From positions 6,138,001 to 6,202,000 of the forward strand of contig BSYO01000026.1 of NCBI GenBank assembly GCA_033239525.1: a stretch of 64,000 bases of DNA, written 5' to 3'. The notes under the pieces are model-generated. The model worked only from the letters and a program-made list of their open reading frames with translations. It did no database searches and was not told the DNA's origin. Shown one piece after another: positions 11,699 through 22,899 of the stretch. This DNA comes from Nepenthes gracilis. Taxonomy: Eukaryota > Streptophyta > Magnoliopsida > Caryophyllales > Nepenthaceae. The number at the start of each line of letters is the position of its first letter. Position 1 is the first letter of the stretch. A program made the position numbers and the translations under genes.

Positions 11699-11893
11699 TC
11701 ATCCAATATCAACGTTGCATTTGATAACATTCGGTGAAAAATTACAATTCAACATCGTGTCTGTAACAATGTCAAGCACTTTGGAACAAAATTTTCTTGC
11801 AGACGAAACCAAATAAATCAGACGACTCCCAGCCTCAATTGTAAATACTAGAAATAAATCCACAAAATTCAGCAACTGAAATTTAACAAACAT
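11699..11893 (-). CDS. Small conserved frame in left arm, 64 aa, unknown
   Basis: A 64-residue frame starting MFVKFQLLNFVDLF. The right-arm copy at 60862-61056 differs at only two residues (Leu to Pro, Lys to Asn). It has no recognised domain. It may be a piece of a transposon-borne or host gene, or chance openness in a young duplication. Confidence 0.25.
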   Translation of the reverse strand: MFVKFQLLNFVDLFLVFTIEAGSRLIYLVSSARKFCSKVLDIVTDTMLNCNFSPNVIKCNVDIG

Positions 11894-12143
11894 AAAACAT
11901 GAGTAAGGGGAAAAAAACAGGTTCTTAGTGGCTTAAAAAAAAAATTAGATATGCCGCCTGTGTTTACCACCGGCGGCCGCTTCATCCCTGTCCAGTTCTA
12001 TTGAATGATTTCGCCTCCGGTTGAGTTGAATTGGATAATGTTTTCATCCAACGGCGGCAGCAGAGCCCCTCACTTTTTAAATTAAAAGGCGCTTTAAAAA
12101 AAAAGAGAGAAAAACCAAAGTCATTGGATGAGATTCAAAAAAG

Positions 12144-12148
12144 ATACC
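12144..12148 (+). repeat. Left target duplication of R2 (ATACC)
   Basis: ATACC here and GTATC at 17327-17331 flank R2. The uninserted right arm reads GTACC (reverse complement near 60610-60614). Each flanking copy differs from it by one transition, which fits a 5 bp duplication decayed at cytosines. Confidence 0.65.
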
Positions 12149-13030
12149 TATTGGATCTAGTACAAAGGCCCAAAAGGGTACGAGGCCCAACCCATGGGGA
12201 AATGGCCCAAATGAAGAATCCAGCCTCACGTTCCAGAGCGGCCTACGTGGCGGCCCATACCCGTAGCCAATGAACGACATCTGCAGCCCATTAATGCAAC
12301 TATCGGGCAACGGTAGTGGCACAGAAGAAACGAGCCAATGGAGAGAGAATCAACGTTATGAGCTACGACTGGCGCCGCTGCTCAAAGTTCTCTGCCCAAT
12401 CCCAGTGTGAGGGTAGACCAAGCGTGACTAGCAGTGTTCGGCGGTCTAGCTATCACCGCAAGATGACAACCGACACACCGGCAACTACCGACAACAATCA
12501 GCGGCCGATGAAACCTTGCACGGGGATTCTCGCGCCAAAGCCCCCAACCAGGGGGCCTATAAAATCCCTATCCTTCTACAGGGAAAGGGATCGATTGGAC
12601 CTTGGACAATTGACTCTACGTCAAGCTAGCTAAGCTCAAAACCATCTTCCAGATCCGACTCTCTCAGCCTTCTCAAGCGACGAGAGTTAGCCACCTGCTA
12701 CGATGCATTCCGGGAGCCAGGCCACCCGATACCTGCTCACTAAATCTCACCCGCTTGCATTCACACACTCCCAACGTATTTAAAGCATATTTTCGTGCAC
12801 CTCTAAGCCTATGCCAATTTCCGTTTACTACAAAAAGTTGTTGACTTGAGCGTCGAAGTGTTTGCAGTGAAAGAAATCCTGTCGGACTTCTAACCTCTTA
12901 TTTGTTAATTGTGTTGTGCAGGTCTTAGGTTAACATAGATGGAGACCGAACCCGCTCATGATAGCCTCCTGACGATGAGGAATCCGAAGGCTCTTTAATC
13001 CGTACGATAATCGAGACCTGGGACGTAACA
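12149..13030 (+). repeat. 5' LTR of R2 (882 bp)
   Basis: It begins TATTGGATCTAG (expected TG mutated to TA) and ends GACGTAACA. It contains tataaaatccctatcc near 12558-12574, a likely TATA region of the LTR promoter. It aligns with 16444-17326 throughout with scattered substitutions. Confidence 0.85.
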
Positions 13031-13685
13031 TTCATCAGGTAGTAGCCTTGGACGGAGAATGTCGCCATCTCGGAGTTAATGGCGGCGACCAACTCCACCG
13101 TATCCTTAGTGTCCTCCGAGGACACCTTCCCATGAAAGTACTCTGAGATGGAACCCTACTCACGTGAAAGCTCTGAATTAGAAGGCTATTGCAAGAAGAA
13201 GCATACCTTCTAGTTTTTCATCGAGTTGGGATTAGTCCTGTGGAAATGGAAACCGGTCCTTCGAGACATAGGAATTCAATCCTCCGACTCCGTGAAACGA
13301 AAGATCACCCTCGCTGTCTTTTCATCGAATGTGCCGGTGTGAAGACAGGAGAAGATACAAAGCAAAACTAGGTAACGGACAGCATTAGGATGAAGCCTCA
13401 CCGCAGGAACACCCAATGCCTCGACCAGCGTGTACAGAGTGCATGACATGGGGTAACGAAGCCCCCCTCTCAAATGGTGCTTGTAAACGGTCACGAAGCC
13501 ATCTTGAGGGGTGTTGGCTCTACCAGCGAAACCAGGAGTACGATAGGCCTAATCATTGGGGATCTTGTAGTCCATCATCAAAGCAGCAATGGCACTCATT
13601 GTCAGGACGGAACCCGTATTGTCTACCCTACAGCGGCCTGACTTGGAAACCCGCGAGAAGGAAAGAAATTCTCTCTTTTTGGTCA
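13031..13685 (-). pseudogene. Antisense ORF 1 of R2 (N-terminal part, broken)
   Basis: Pieces on - at about 13685-13500, 13494-13276 (GGLRYPMSCTLYTLVEALG, then VRLHPNAVRYLVLLCIF) and 13125-12925 match antisense ORF 1 of R1. The acidic and coiled-coil C-terminal parts of the R1 protein are absent because the segment meets the 5' LTR. At least one frameshift and several stops occur. Functional inference is as for the R1 copy. Confidence 0.65.
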
Positions 13686-14139
13686 TCTATCTCTCTCACT
13701 CTGGGAAGAGTTGCAGTATGAAAAGGCACAAAGAAGGAGGGATTTCGTTGAGACACCACTTAAATAGACAGCGGGGCGCCAATACGTGGGAAAACCCAAA
13801 TGACACCTTCGCCAAATGGCTAGACCACGTGCTAGCTCAGCAGGAGCCTCACGGATCCCAAACAATGGCAAATCATGACCTCCTGTCAGACTGTAGATTA
13901 ATATCGCCCGAGCAAATCCTCGTTGTTACACCTACATTTAATGCAGAAATTCTAATCGCCAGGGATGACGATAGTGGGACTTCCAAGATAGATGCACAAG
14001 AGAGAAAACAGATGATTCGAATACAGCTAGCAGCGAAGAAAATAAACGGCGTAGTTAAGTATGAAGTTGCATTATAATGGTCATTAACAACTCTTTTTTA
14101 CAATAGCCTGCAACTACAAGGTACAGCTAACAGCCCCCT

Positions 14140-14993
14140 CTAGGCTCAGAAGGATCTAGAGCTGAGTACTCTAACAAGTTTGCGCGTCTCAGGGCACTAG
14201 AGTTTCGAGAGTCCAGGATACCGATGCGAAATTTTGGATCCTCCAGCGAGACTAGTCTCTGGCTGAGACGGATGTCATCCTGGAAATTTTTCTCCAATGC
14301 GGGAGACTAGTCTCACATCGGATGGGAGGACGGATGTAAAGGGTGTGGATACCTCTTCCATTGGCGCGTTTTTTTCTGGCGCCTGTGGCGGCCTTGGCCA
14401 ACCTTCTCGGTGCGGATAAAACCTACAAACCTTCTCAGAAACCTCAATCCCATCCACGTGAGCTCCTCCTCGGATTGTAGCCACAGCTGCTCAAGCTCCT
14501 CCTGGAGAGCTAGTATGTGGGCACGGGCCTGCATGCTAGCACCAGCAAGCCTGGATGCCCTCGCTTCTGATACAGCCTACACTTCCTCAAAATGTGCAGT
14601 GCGAGCTCTCAACTGCTCTATCTCTTTGAATGCAACATGTGCCCTGGCTTCAATGCCTTCGATGGCCCTGGCAACTTGATGAAGCAATGGATCCGCCCTC
14701 CTGGGCCTACAATCCTGCGAGGAGGCAGACATCTCTTCCCTTTCAAAGCGTGGAGGTGCTCACAAAAATTGCATTGGACCCACAACGGTGGCCTCTAAAT
14801 GACACCCCTCCACTGCCATTGCATCGATTGCAGTCACGCCATGGATCCTAGAGGCATGGGTCCCGATCTCAGGCTCTTCGAAAAAAAGTTCTGACCCAGA
14901 TGACAAAGATGACCTCTCTATCAAAGTCGCAACGGAAGAAGACAAAGAGAAAGACTCGAAAGCAGCACAAAGTTTCACGTCGTCTAAAAACAA
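14140..14993 (-). pseudogene. Antisense ORF 2 of R2
   Basis: This begins around Met 14993 (MFLDDVKLCAAFESFSLSSS) and continues with stops to the coiled segment EIEQLRARTAHFEEV (near 14600) and the region ALQEELEQLWLQSEEEL (near 14490). It is the counterpart of 7600-6810 in R1. Leu/Glu heptads suggest a coiled coil. The function is unknown. Confidence 0.5.
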
Positions 14994-15559
14994 AACAATG
15001 GAGCACGCAACCTTGGAGGGAACTCACGCGTTTAAATAAGCAGAATCCCCAATTGAAACGGCAACGTTCCGAAGACAGAGCGTGCCGAGGAAAGTCAATA
15101 GATGCCTTTCATGTGGCAAATCCCTGAAACTTCATGCCTTTCCAAGGCGAATCATTATGGGGCGTCGCCCTGCGATTCCTCGAGCATTTAATGTGCAAGA
15201 TGGCCAGGTGAATGTGACATCCATCTAAGGCGTTTGAATTCCCATGGTGCCAGCCACCAAAAAGGTCTCCTCCTGCTGTGTCCTCCCGTCGACGGTCTAT
15301 GATTAAGATTTGAGGGACAAGATCAGCAGAACTGACCACGAACATCCGAAGACGCTCAGACGCTCGGAGCGGGGCGCGATTGCATATGAAGAGCGCCCCA
15401 ATAAGCAGTCAATGAAAAAAGATATGTGCTACAAAATGGAAAAACAAAGACGAAGGATTACTTTTATTAATCAAGACTTTCTTTACAAAATATAAAATTT
15501 ACAGTAGAAAAAGTACAAGAAAGAGGAAGAAAATTTTGCAAGGGGCCTAGGCCCCTAAG

Positions 15560-16110
15560 CAACTTCACTGGGCGCTTCGAGCACACTGGAGAATATGATC
15601 TACATAAGATCAGCACGGCCCTGCCACTGGCAACCCAACAAGCCCGAGTACCAGGAGAAGCCGGGTGTCAGTCATCCTTTTATGAGAGATGAACCCAATG
15701 TTAGCCCCCGAGGTAGAATTGACACCCGTGGCAGGAGCCTTCGGGAAGGACTCTATGGGTCTACACTCCCATAATGGAGGCTCCGCCCATTGCCTCCCCT
15801 CCAGAGAGAGTGTACGGCGGTCCAAGTGAACTAAAGACCGTGAGCGACAAGCCACACCGGTGGTAAAGCCCCCCGGGATGGCTCCGCCACGGTCCCACTA
15901 CACACTAGAGGACGTCGCTCCATGGGGGAGGCACATGACGATAGCAGAGTGGTCGAGTCACCCTCATTAGTATGAGGAATTACCCATGGCGCGGGCATGA
16001 AGACGGTCTTCGTCAAGAGTTCCCGATCTCCAGCTAGGCCATCTGATTCCTTCGCGGACTCTCACCAGAGGTGGGGCGAGTCAAGACCCTCGCATTGCTC
16101 TTCCAAATTC
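15560..16110 (-). pseudogene. Antisense ORF 3 of R2
   Basis: This is the counterpart of 8640-8020 in R1, and the shared stretch lies at 16016-15831 (TKTVFMPAPWVIPHTNEGDS, TLLSSCASP). Upstream at about 16110-16020 the frame continues with the conserved Asp-Gly-Leu-Ala-Gly-Asp segment. The product is not recognised. Confidence 0.45.
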
Positions 16111-16428
16111 AGTCGAGAGATGAGCCACAACTGTCAAAGAGCCCCTCTATTTATGGGTAAGTTGGCACCCTCCCAGCACCTAATGGGGCATGCTTTCCCA
16201 TGGACATCTTTCATGGAACAGGAAAGCCCTCAAATTTGACGTAACCTCAGGCATGCAAATCCTTCCATTCAAGGCACCGAATCATTGCGGCGCGAGGAAA
16301 GCCAGTGCAACCGCCTGGGGAAGCTGCGAAGTGGGAAGACAACAAGCATTGGTGCATCTTGAGGGAAGCCCAGCGACCGTGAACTGGACCTAGAAGGACA
16401 TGTCAGGCCGCGACCACAGATCGGCCTA

Positions 16429-16443
16429 GGCATGGGGGGCTAG
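16429..16443 (+). promoter_or_regulatory. Polypurine tract of R2
   Basis: CATGGGGGGCTAG directly precedes the 3' LTR and is identical to that of R1, marking the two as one family. Confidence 0.8.
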
Positions 16444-17326
16444 TTTTGGATCCAGTACGAAGGTCTAAAGGGGTACGAAGCCCAACCCATGGGGAAATGG
16501 CCCAAATGAAGAATCCAACCCCACGTTCCAGAGTGGCCTACGTGGCGGCCCATACTCGCAGCCAATGAACGACGTCTGTGGCCCATTAATGCGGCTTTTA
16601 GGAGACAGTGGTGGTGTAGAAGAAATGAGCTAATGGGGAGAGAGTCAGCTCTGCCAGCCGCAACTGGCGCCACTTTTCCTTGTTTTCCGGCCAATCCCAA
16701 CACAAGAGGTAGACCAAGCGTGACTTGCAGCACCCGACAGTCTACCTGCCACCGCAAGACGACAACCGACATACCTACGACTACCAACAACAATTAGCAA
16801 CCCACGAACCCCTGCACGGGGATTCTCACGCCCAAAGCCCCCAACCAGGGGGCCTATAAAATCCCTCCCCTTTTATAGAGAATGGGATCGATTAGATCTC
16901 AGACAATCGACTCTACGTCAAGCCAGCTAAACTCAAAACCATCTTCCAAATCTAACTCTCTCAACATTCTCAGGCGACGAGAATTAGCCACATGCTACGG
17001 TGCATTCCAGGAGTCGGGCCTCCCAATACCCGCTCACTAAATCTCACCCACTTGCATTCCCGCACTCCTAATGCATTTACAGCATATTTTCATGTACCTG
17101 TAATCCTGCGCCCTTTACATTTATTGCGAAAAGTTGCTGACTTGAGCGTCGAAATGTTTACGGTATGAGAAATCCTATCGAATCTCTGACCTCTTATTTA
17201 TTAGTTGTGTTGTGTAGGTATCAGATTAATAGAGATGGAGATCGGATCCGCTCGCAACAGCCTCCTGACGACGAGGAATCCGAAGGTTCCCTAATCCGTG
17301 CAACAATTGAAACCCAGGACGCAACA
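16444..17326 (+). repeat. 3' LTR of R2 (883 bp)
   Basis: It starts TTTTGGATCCAG (degraded TG) and ends GACGCAACA. GTATC follows as the right target duplication (17327-17331). Confidence 0.85.
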
Positions 17327-17331
17327 GTATC

Positions 17332-18216
17332 TAATATTTTCAATAATATATCTATTTTGATTTATAAATTAATTTTAAACTTTTATTCTTTAATATTATA
17401 TTTCTTATTTGTTAAGTTTTAAAGAAAATATATCGTTACTTTTATTGAAATATCATTATCAAAGAAGGTACTGGCAATTTTATTTATAGTGGCGCCGCCT
17501 CCTACCTACTATTGTCGAGTCGGCAACACCTAGTGGCACACGGCAATTTTATATAATTTTTATTTTAGAATACTTTGTTTTTTTATTTTTTAAGAAAATA
17601 AATAGGTACTTTATTGAAATACCACAGGAGAACAAGATAATAAAATTGGATTGTTTTAATTTTAAAAATTAAACAACTATAATTTTATTGATGGTTATCG
17701 GCCCTGAGGGCAGTGTTTCTACTTCTTGAAGCAAGGATTTTGACCCCCAAATAATTTTTTTTTTAACATTTTAAATTTATAAAATAATTTTTTTGCTAGA
17801 AAATTGACGAAATTCCACTCCCCAAAATAGTACTCCCCATCCCTATCAACCCCTACTCAATATCCAAATATAGTTAGCAGTGCCGCCACCTCTCGACAAC
17901 TTGTGGGCAAGGGGCACAATGCTAACCACCACCACTAGGCGCTAACATGTATAACATATAGAATAGTCATTCTCAAGTTATTGAATTTTATTAAAAGAGA
18001 AACAGTTACGCCCAACATAAATAATAACATATTTTTATATAATAAATGTATAATATTCATTTTTATTATAAATATCATATTCTTTTTAAATTAAAATATT
18101 AATATATTTTAATTTAGACTACTTCTATACATTAAAATATATATATTATGTCATTTCTAAATTAGATAAATGATACATTCTTATTTATATAATTTATATT
18201 ATTATTATATATATAT
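17332..18216 (-). repeat. Left arm of inverted repeat, part between R2 and R3
   Basis: AT-rich DNA matching the reverse complement of 59665-60610, including cactaggcgctaacatgtat near 17935 against the right-arm cctagtggtggcggc segment near 59970. No gene is visible. Confidence 0.75.
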
Positions 18217-19180
18217 TGATGTGTCATGAATCCAAATTTCAAACAAATTTGGATCAAATCGTCCGTCTAAGTTCGACTCCGTCCATTGAGTTTAAAACCT
18301 ACACACTACAATTGCGAACAAGATGTCAGGTGTTAGCGGGATGTTATCTCATCGTAAACACTCCGACGCTCAAGTCAGTAAGCAACTTTCGAAATAAGAA
18401 GGTGGATGCAAAAGGATACAATATGTATGCGATGAGTGTTTGCAGGAGTGGGATAGCTCTCGTGAGAAGAGAGGCTTTGATTACTCGTAAGAAGCAAGAT
18501 CTCTAAGTACTATGTTCATTGGAAACATAGTAGCAGAGAGAGAGAGAGAGAGCGATAAAACGCTAAAAGCGTAAGAGCTTTGCAAGAGAAGGCATTTGTT
18601 GGCGAGTGAGAACATATCATGAAGTGAGAACCCCATTGCCTTTTACAGCGACTGTGTTGGGCTGCATTCCTTTTGCAGAAGGGTTTAATTTCCGTACTCT
18701 GTTGGAATTGCTACCTTTTATGGCGTAGAGCCTTTATGGCTATAATGGTTGTTGATTTGATTGCTTTCCTTCTGTGTTTTATAACCGTTCGAGTTTACCG
18801 CAGACAAGGAGCAGATTTTGGCGCCTTTCTTCAGGGATACACATCAATCTTGGAAGCAACTGTTACAATGGAGATTGCCTTCTGTGGAGAGTGTGAAATC
18901 AGAGGAGAAAACCGTTGTTGCTTAAAGATGGACACGTGGATTAATCAGGGCTTGGGCCGTGTGAGGTCTAGTCTTCAGCCGGTCAACTGGTCCTACTTTC
19001 GGTAAACGAAAGCGTTAACCGTCTTAGGCCCAAGTGGGCTATCCTACTATTGGGCTTTTACTTGCCCATTAGCCTTTCATCCGGTCAACGGTTGGCATTA
19101 ACCGTCTATGCGCCAATGGTCCTTTATGGATTTAGGTCGTTCCTCCTTTTTAGGCAAGCCCATTACTGATGTACCCATCA
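18217..19180 (-). repeat. LTR of R3-left (964 bp)
   Basis: The ends are TGATG...CATCA in either reading direction. It aligns with 58676-59664 in reverse complement. A (GA)n run lies at about 18533-18552. Outside it is a TA-rich tract, as on the right side. Confidence 0.8.
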
Positions 19181-19319
19181 TTATCCCTCCATACTGGTGG
19201 TTTGGAATTCTGGCATCCAGCATGTTCCTGATGGGCGCACTTGACTAGGACGCCTTAGTGGGATTGCTGGCAATGACTCTTGGTCCGTTGATCATGTTAC
19301 TTGTAGTTGTTGATTGCAA

Positions 19320-19680
19320 AGTGAAGATCCAGAGAATTGGATAAAAATATCGTTGACTGGATTCATTGACCATCTAGGCAAAAATTCAAAGAACTGGTGA
19401 AGAAAATGTTAACTAGATTAATTGACTGTTTATGCAAAAATCCGGAGAACTGGCAAAGGAAATATTGACCGGATTAGTTGACTATTTAGGACAAAATTTG
19501 GAGAACTGCTGATGGAAGCGTTGATCGGATTTGTTCACCGTTTAGACCAAAATTCAAAAAACTGCTAATGAAAGTGCTGATCGAATTTGTTGACCGTCTA
19601 GGCCAAAATTTGGAGAACTGCTGAAGAATATATTGACCAGATTAGTTGACTGCATTGGCAAAATCTAAAAAACCGGTGGG
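19320..19680 (-). repeat. Tandem ~60 bp repeats in R3-left 3' region
   Basis: About six imperfect copies share a core of gattagttgac...ggcaaaatttggagaactg. The matching array on the right is 58265-58545. Such arrays just upstream of the purine tract are typical of Tat elements. Confidence 0.75.
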
Positions 19681-20505
19681 AGCTTTGTCAAATCTCTGAA
19701 TGACATCCTTCGTCTTAGCCAAGTATTTGGCTAAGGCAGGGTTGCGCGCCTCAAAGTTTTCGTTAACCTAGTTTACGACCAGCTCTAAGTCACTGTAGAC
19801 AGTCAATCATCTAGCTGGACACTCTTTGGCTAGTCTTAGTCTGGCTAACGGGGCTTCGTACTTGGCAACGTTGTTAGTGGCCGGGAAGTCAAGCCTAAGG
19901 GAGTACCTCACCTCAAACTTGTCAGGGGTCCTTAGGACCACTCCGGCACCGCTGCCTGAGTTCATAGATGATCCATCTATATTGAGAACCCATTCTGGCT
20001 TTTCCTCGTATTGTTCTATGTCCTCAGTGGCCGGTTCATCGGAAATTGATGTCGTGGTCTTGACGATAAAGTTGGTCGGAGCATGCCCTTTGATTGCTAA
20101 TCTAGGCTAGAATTCAATATCGAACTCTCCCAACTCGATTACCCACTTAACCAACCGTCCGAAAACGTCAGGTTTCTAGAGAATACTTTTCAGTGGCTAG
20201 TCGGTCAGAACGACCACGCGATGAGCCTGAAAGTAAGGTCTTAGTTTTTGGGTGGAGAAGACAAGTGCCAATGCTAACTTTTCTGTGCGTGGGTAGCGCA
20301 TCTCTACGTCAGTCAAAGTCTTACTCACATAGTAATCTGGCTGCTAAGTCGGAGTCCTGGCGTATGAAGATAGAGCTAAGAGCCACTTCTGATATTGCTA
20401 GATAGAGGTACAGCTCTTCTTCGTCCTTGAGTGACGTTAGCAACGGTAGACTGGCCAAGTACTACTTCAACTTGTCGAAGGCTGCCTAGCATTCCGTAGA
20501 AGTTT
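19680..20505 (-). pseudogene. RNase H region of R3-left pol
   Basis: Read on -, it holds the end of the RT-linked RNase H and then the additional (archaeal-type) RNase H characteristic of Tat elements, with VLNIDGSS...GAGVVLRTP near 19990-19930, then YSDLELVVN near 19790. Stops and frameshifts are present. The right copy (57430-58265 on +) contains the same segments. Confidence 0.75.
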
Positions 20506-20552
20506 AAGAAGCTAACATATTACAACTAGATCTCACCACGATAAAAAAAGAT

Positions 20553-22440
20553 ATGTCTACAACTGCTACAGATCTAGAAGACACATTTGATATCACACCT
20601 ACACCGTATCAATCAAATGAACCATTGATAAGTATGGAATCAACACTAACAATTAATGAGAAACTAGAGATTGTTGAAAAAATAGAAAGGCCATTCTCAT
20701 TCTTTGACCTCTTAGCAATTCAAACACTAGATCATCCACCACAAGAGGAAGTTGTGACATATCACGAGATAAATAGGGTAAAAAATACTCCTAATTCTCC
20801 TAGATATTTTATAAAAAATTGCAATCCTAGATCCACACTACCTGATATCCAGTATGAAGAACAATATCAATATGCACCTCATATTTACGATGCTAATAAT
20901 ATACATCAATGGAATCTTGATGGTAAATCTAAGTATGAAATTATATGCTTACTATATGACATCGGTGTTACTGCTTCTGCGCATCGTGTATGTAATCCAT
21001 CAATGACTGAACCTAATGCCACTAAATTTATTGTCATTGGCTTTACAGGAACATTAAAATTTTAGTGGAAAAATTCTTTAACACTTAATGAACAAACCTA
21101 TATTTTAAATCATATGGAATTTATACAACAAGAAGGTCCAAATGGAGAAATTCAATTTATTCAGAAACCAAATTCCTTAGAAATTCTTATAATCACCATA
21201 AGTCAAGCCTTTCTCGAAAATGTTAAAGATGACTATTTCAGTTCTCACTTAATTCTGTCAAATCTTAGATGTCTCACTTTTTAGGATTTTTGTTGGTATA
21301 AAGATATATTTTTTACACATTTTTTTGACATCAAGATTGTACTAAATCTTTCTGGAAAGAACGATTAGTTGTTGGTTTTTCCTCACTGTTTGCTAACTGC
21401 ATTATGACCAAAGCTCACTAAGCTTGGGGGGGTAGAGCTATCCAATGGAACCAAATAACCTATGACCAATTATTTTCTTTCATTAAAAAAAGAAGAATCA
21501 CAATTATGTTAAGAACTGAAAGAACAAACAAAACTTCAAAAAGATCTTAAACAATTTAAAACCCAGTTAGGCTCATTCTATTGCCAATACTGTTTAGAAA
21601 AACTTAAAACACCTTTTCAATAAAAACGAAAATATATTTCAACAAAACCATATCAAAATACGTATTTTGCACCCCATAGAAAACGAAATATAAGAAAACC
21701 ATCACAGCAACCTAAAACTGCCTATCAACCACAACATTTGAAAGTAACCTGTCAGAAATGTAAATAACTCGATCATATGGCCAATCAATGTAAGGTAAAA
21801 AAGAAAATTTATAAAATATTTAAGGATGATCAATAAATATGCAATAAATTAACAGCTTTGTTAATTAGTGATATTAAATCAGAAAATGAATCCTTGTCAA
21901 AAAATGAGGCTACAAATTTAGACCAAGTAGGAATGAATGAATCAACCGAGACTTTCTCAACCTTTGAATCAAAAGTAAGCCACTCTAAAAATGAGCATCT
22001 ATGTAATTGTAAATTTCAACTCAACATGTTATGAACACATGCTGAAAAAGAATTTTTGCTTGATATTATTGATAAAATTGATGATCCAGAATTAAAACGA
22101 TAATATTTATATAAATTAAAGGATCTATTAACACCAAAACCTAAAGAACTAGAAGAATTTAGTTTAACAAAAATATTTAATAAATATCCTTTTCCATCTT
22201 TATTTCAACATGTAACTATAGGTGATCTACAAAAAAAAAAAAATAAAGCAAATTAAAGAAGAAATAAAATAATTAAAAAACAATTACAAGAAATGAAGTT
22301 TAACGAATTTCATCTAGAAACTCATTTAGCACTTATCGAATCAAAACAAAACTCAAATGAAATAGAAAAGGAAACAGATCAAGATTTCGTTTCAATTGAA
22401 CAAACAGAATATTTGCAATTGATCTCAAACATTAATTTTT
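20553..22440 (+). pseudogene. Gag/coat-like polyprotein region of A1
   Basis: An open stretch from Met 20553 to 21065 is acidic and Pro-rich at its N-terminus and ends in the conserved GFTGTLKF segment, shared with A2 (near 30740) and B2 (near 53940). Downstream the frame carries many stops. A CCHC-type knuckle lies at 21750-21791 (C-x2-C-x4-H-x4-C with an internal stop), typical of caulimovirid coat proteins, followed by an acidic, Asn/Ser-rich region and a Lys/Glu-rich, probably coiled segment to about 22340. It would package nucleic acid. The protein is broken. Confidence 0.65.
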
Positions 22441-22800
22441 AAAAATAGTATTGTCGAATTACGTTAGTAATTAATAATGAGTATCATCTAAAACTTATTG
22501 CGTTATTAGACAGAGGTGCATATCAAAATTGTATTCAAGAAGGACTAATTTCTACTAAATATTATCAAAAGGCAACAAAAAAATTACATACGACAAGTGG
22601 ATCAAAATTAAATATCAAATATAAAATAATAAGTATAGCAATCTATAATCAAGGATATTGTTTTAAATTAACATTTATCTTAGTTAAATATTTACAACAA
22701 GACGTTATTCTCGGAATACCTTTCTTCACCCAAATATATCCTTTTACAGCTTCTACGGAAGGCATTTCTACTTACGTTCTGGGAACCCAGATACTATTTT
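22441..22800 (+). pseudogene. Aspartic protease region of A1, mutated site
   Basis: Retropepsin-like region. The active-site triplet at 22509-22520 reads D-R-G-A instead of D-T-G-A (A2 keeps DTGAD). The flap and C-terminal ILG-type motif (VILGIPFF, near 22710-22735) are visible. The Thr-to-Arg change would abolish activity. Confidence 0.75.
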
Positions 22801-22899
22801 CATTTATATATCCTGTTAAACAAAAAGAGATACAAGAAATACAGAAAACGTTAATATTCAAACAAATTAATTTGATAATAAAAAAGAAAAATAAATTAA

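Larger units (their letters stand above)
10370..12010. mobile_element. Possible TIR-bounded unit, left copy
   Basis: Sequence at about 10363-10430 (ggagaggggtgaagtggcg ... gttgagccac) recurs inverted at about 11930-12000 (taagccac-like end ... ccagttcta). This gives imperfect terminal inverted repeats of about 70 bp around a ~1.6 kb interior. The right arm has the same arrangement (60764-62512). The interior holds the 64-residue frame and the ~80 bp tandem repeats. The class is not identified and no transposase is recognised. Confidence 0.35.
9826..12148 (-). repeat. Left arm of large inverted repeat, outer part
   Basis: AT-rich sequence that reappears in reverse complement at about 60610-64000. 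Examples are the 64-residue reading frame at 11893-11699 (right copy 60862-61056) and the MDEKIGTSS frame at 10585-10328 (right copies at about 62280 and 63560). The arms differ by many substitutions and indels, and the right arm has extra tandem copies. No intact host gene is visible. Long A/T runs fill about 9830-10330 and 11200-11690. Confidence 0.75.
12149..17326 (+). mobile_element. R2: non-autonomous Tat-like element without gag-pol (5178 bp)
   Basis: Two related LTRs (12149-13030 and 16444-17326) enclose an interior that carries only the antisense block of R1-type elements. No gag, protease, RT or integrase and no primer site are seen. The interior begins inside antisense ORF 1 right after the 5' LTR, so the sense genes and primer site were deleted. 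The purine tract before the 3' LTR matches R1. The element interrupts the left arm, and the right arm keeps the empty site near 60.61 kb. Confidence 0.85.
18217..20505 (-). mobile_element. R3-left: LTR plus 3' pol fragment of a Tat-like Gypsy element
   Basis: Read on -, a pol fragment (20505 to about 19680) is followed by a tandem-repeat 3' region, a purine tract and an LTR (19180-18217). It is the inverted partner of 57250-59664. The inner end near 20505 abuts pararetrovirus copy A1, and the 5' part of the element is missing. Confidence 0.8.

Noticed and set aside
13589..14077. 162-aa frame on + in R2
   Set aside because: It overlaps the N-terminal part and upstream region of antisense ORF 1 on the other strand and has no R1 counterpart.
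16440..16793. 117-aa frame on - in the R2 3' LTR
   Set aside because: Contained in the LTR, with only a short partly overlapping frame (12322-12077) in the 5' LTR and no recognised domain.
18216..18506. 96-aa frame on + in the R3-left LTR, and the 110-aa frame at 18673-19005
   Set aside because: Inside an LTR. Matching pieces in other R3 LTR copies (for example 55233-54949) reflect LTR homology rather than a gene.
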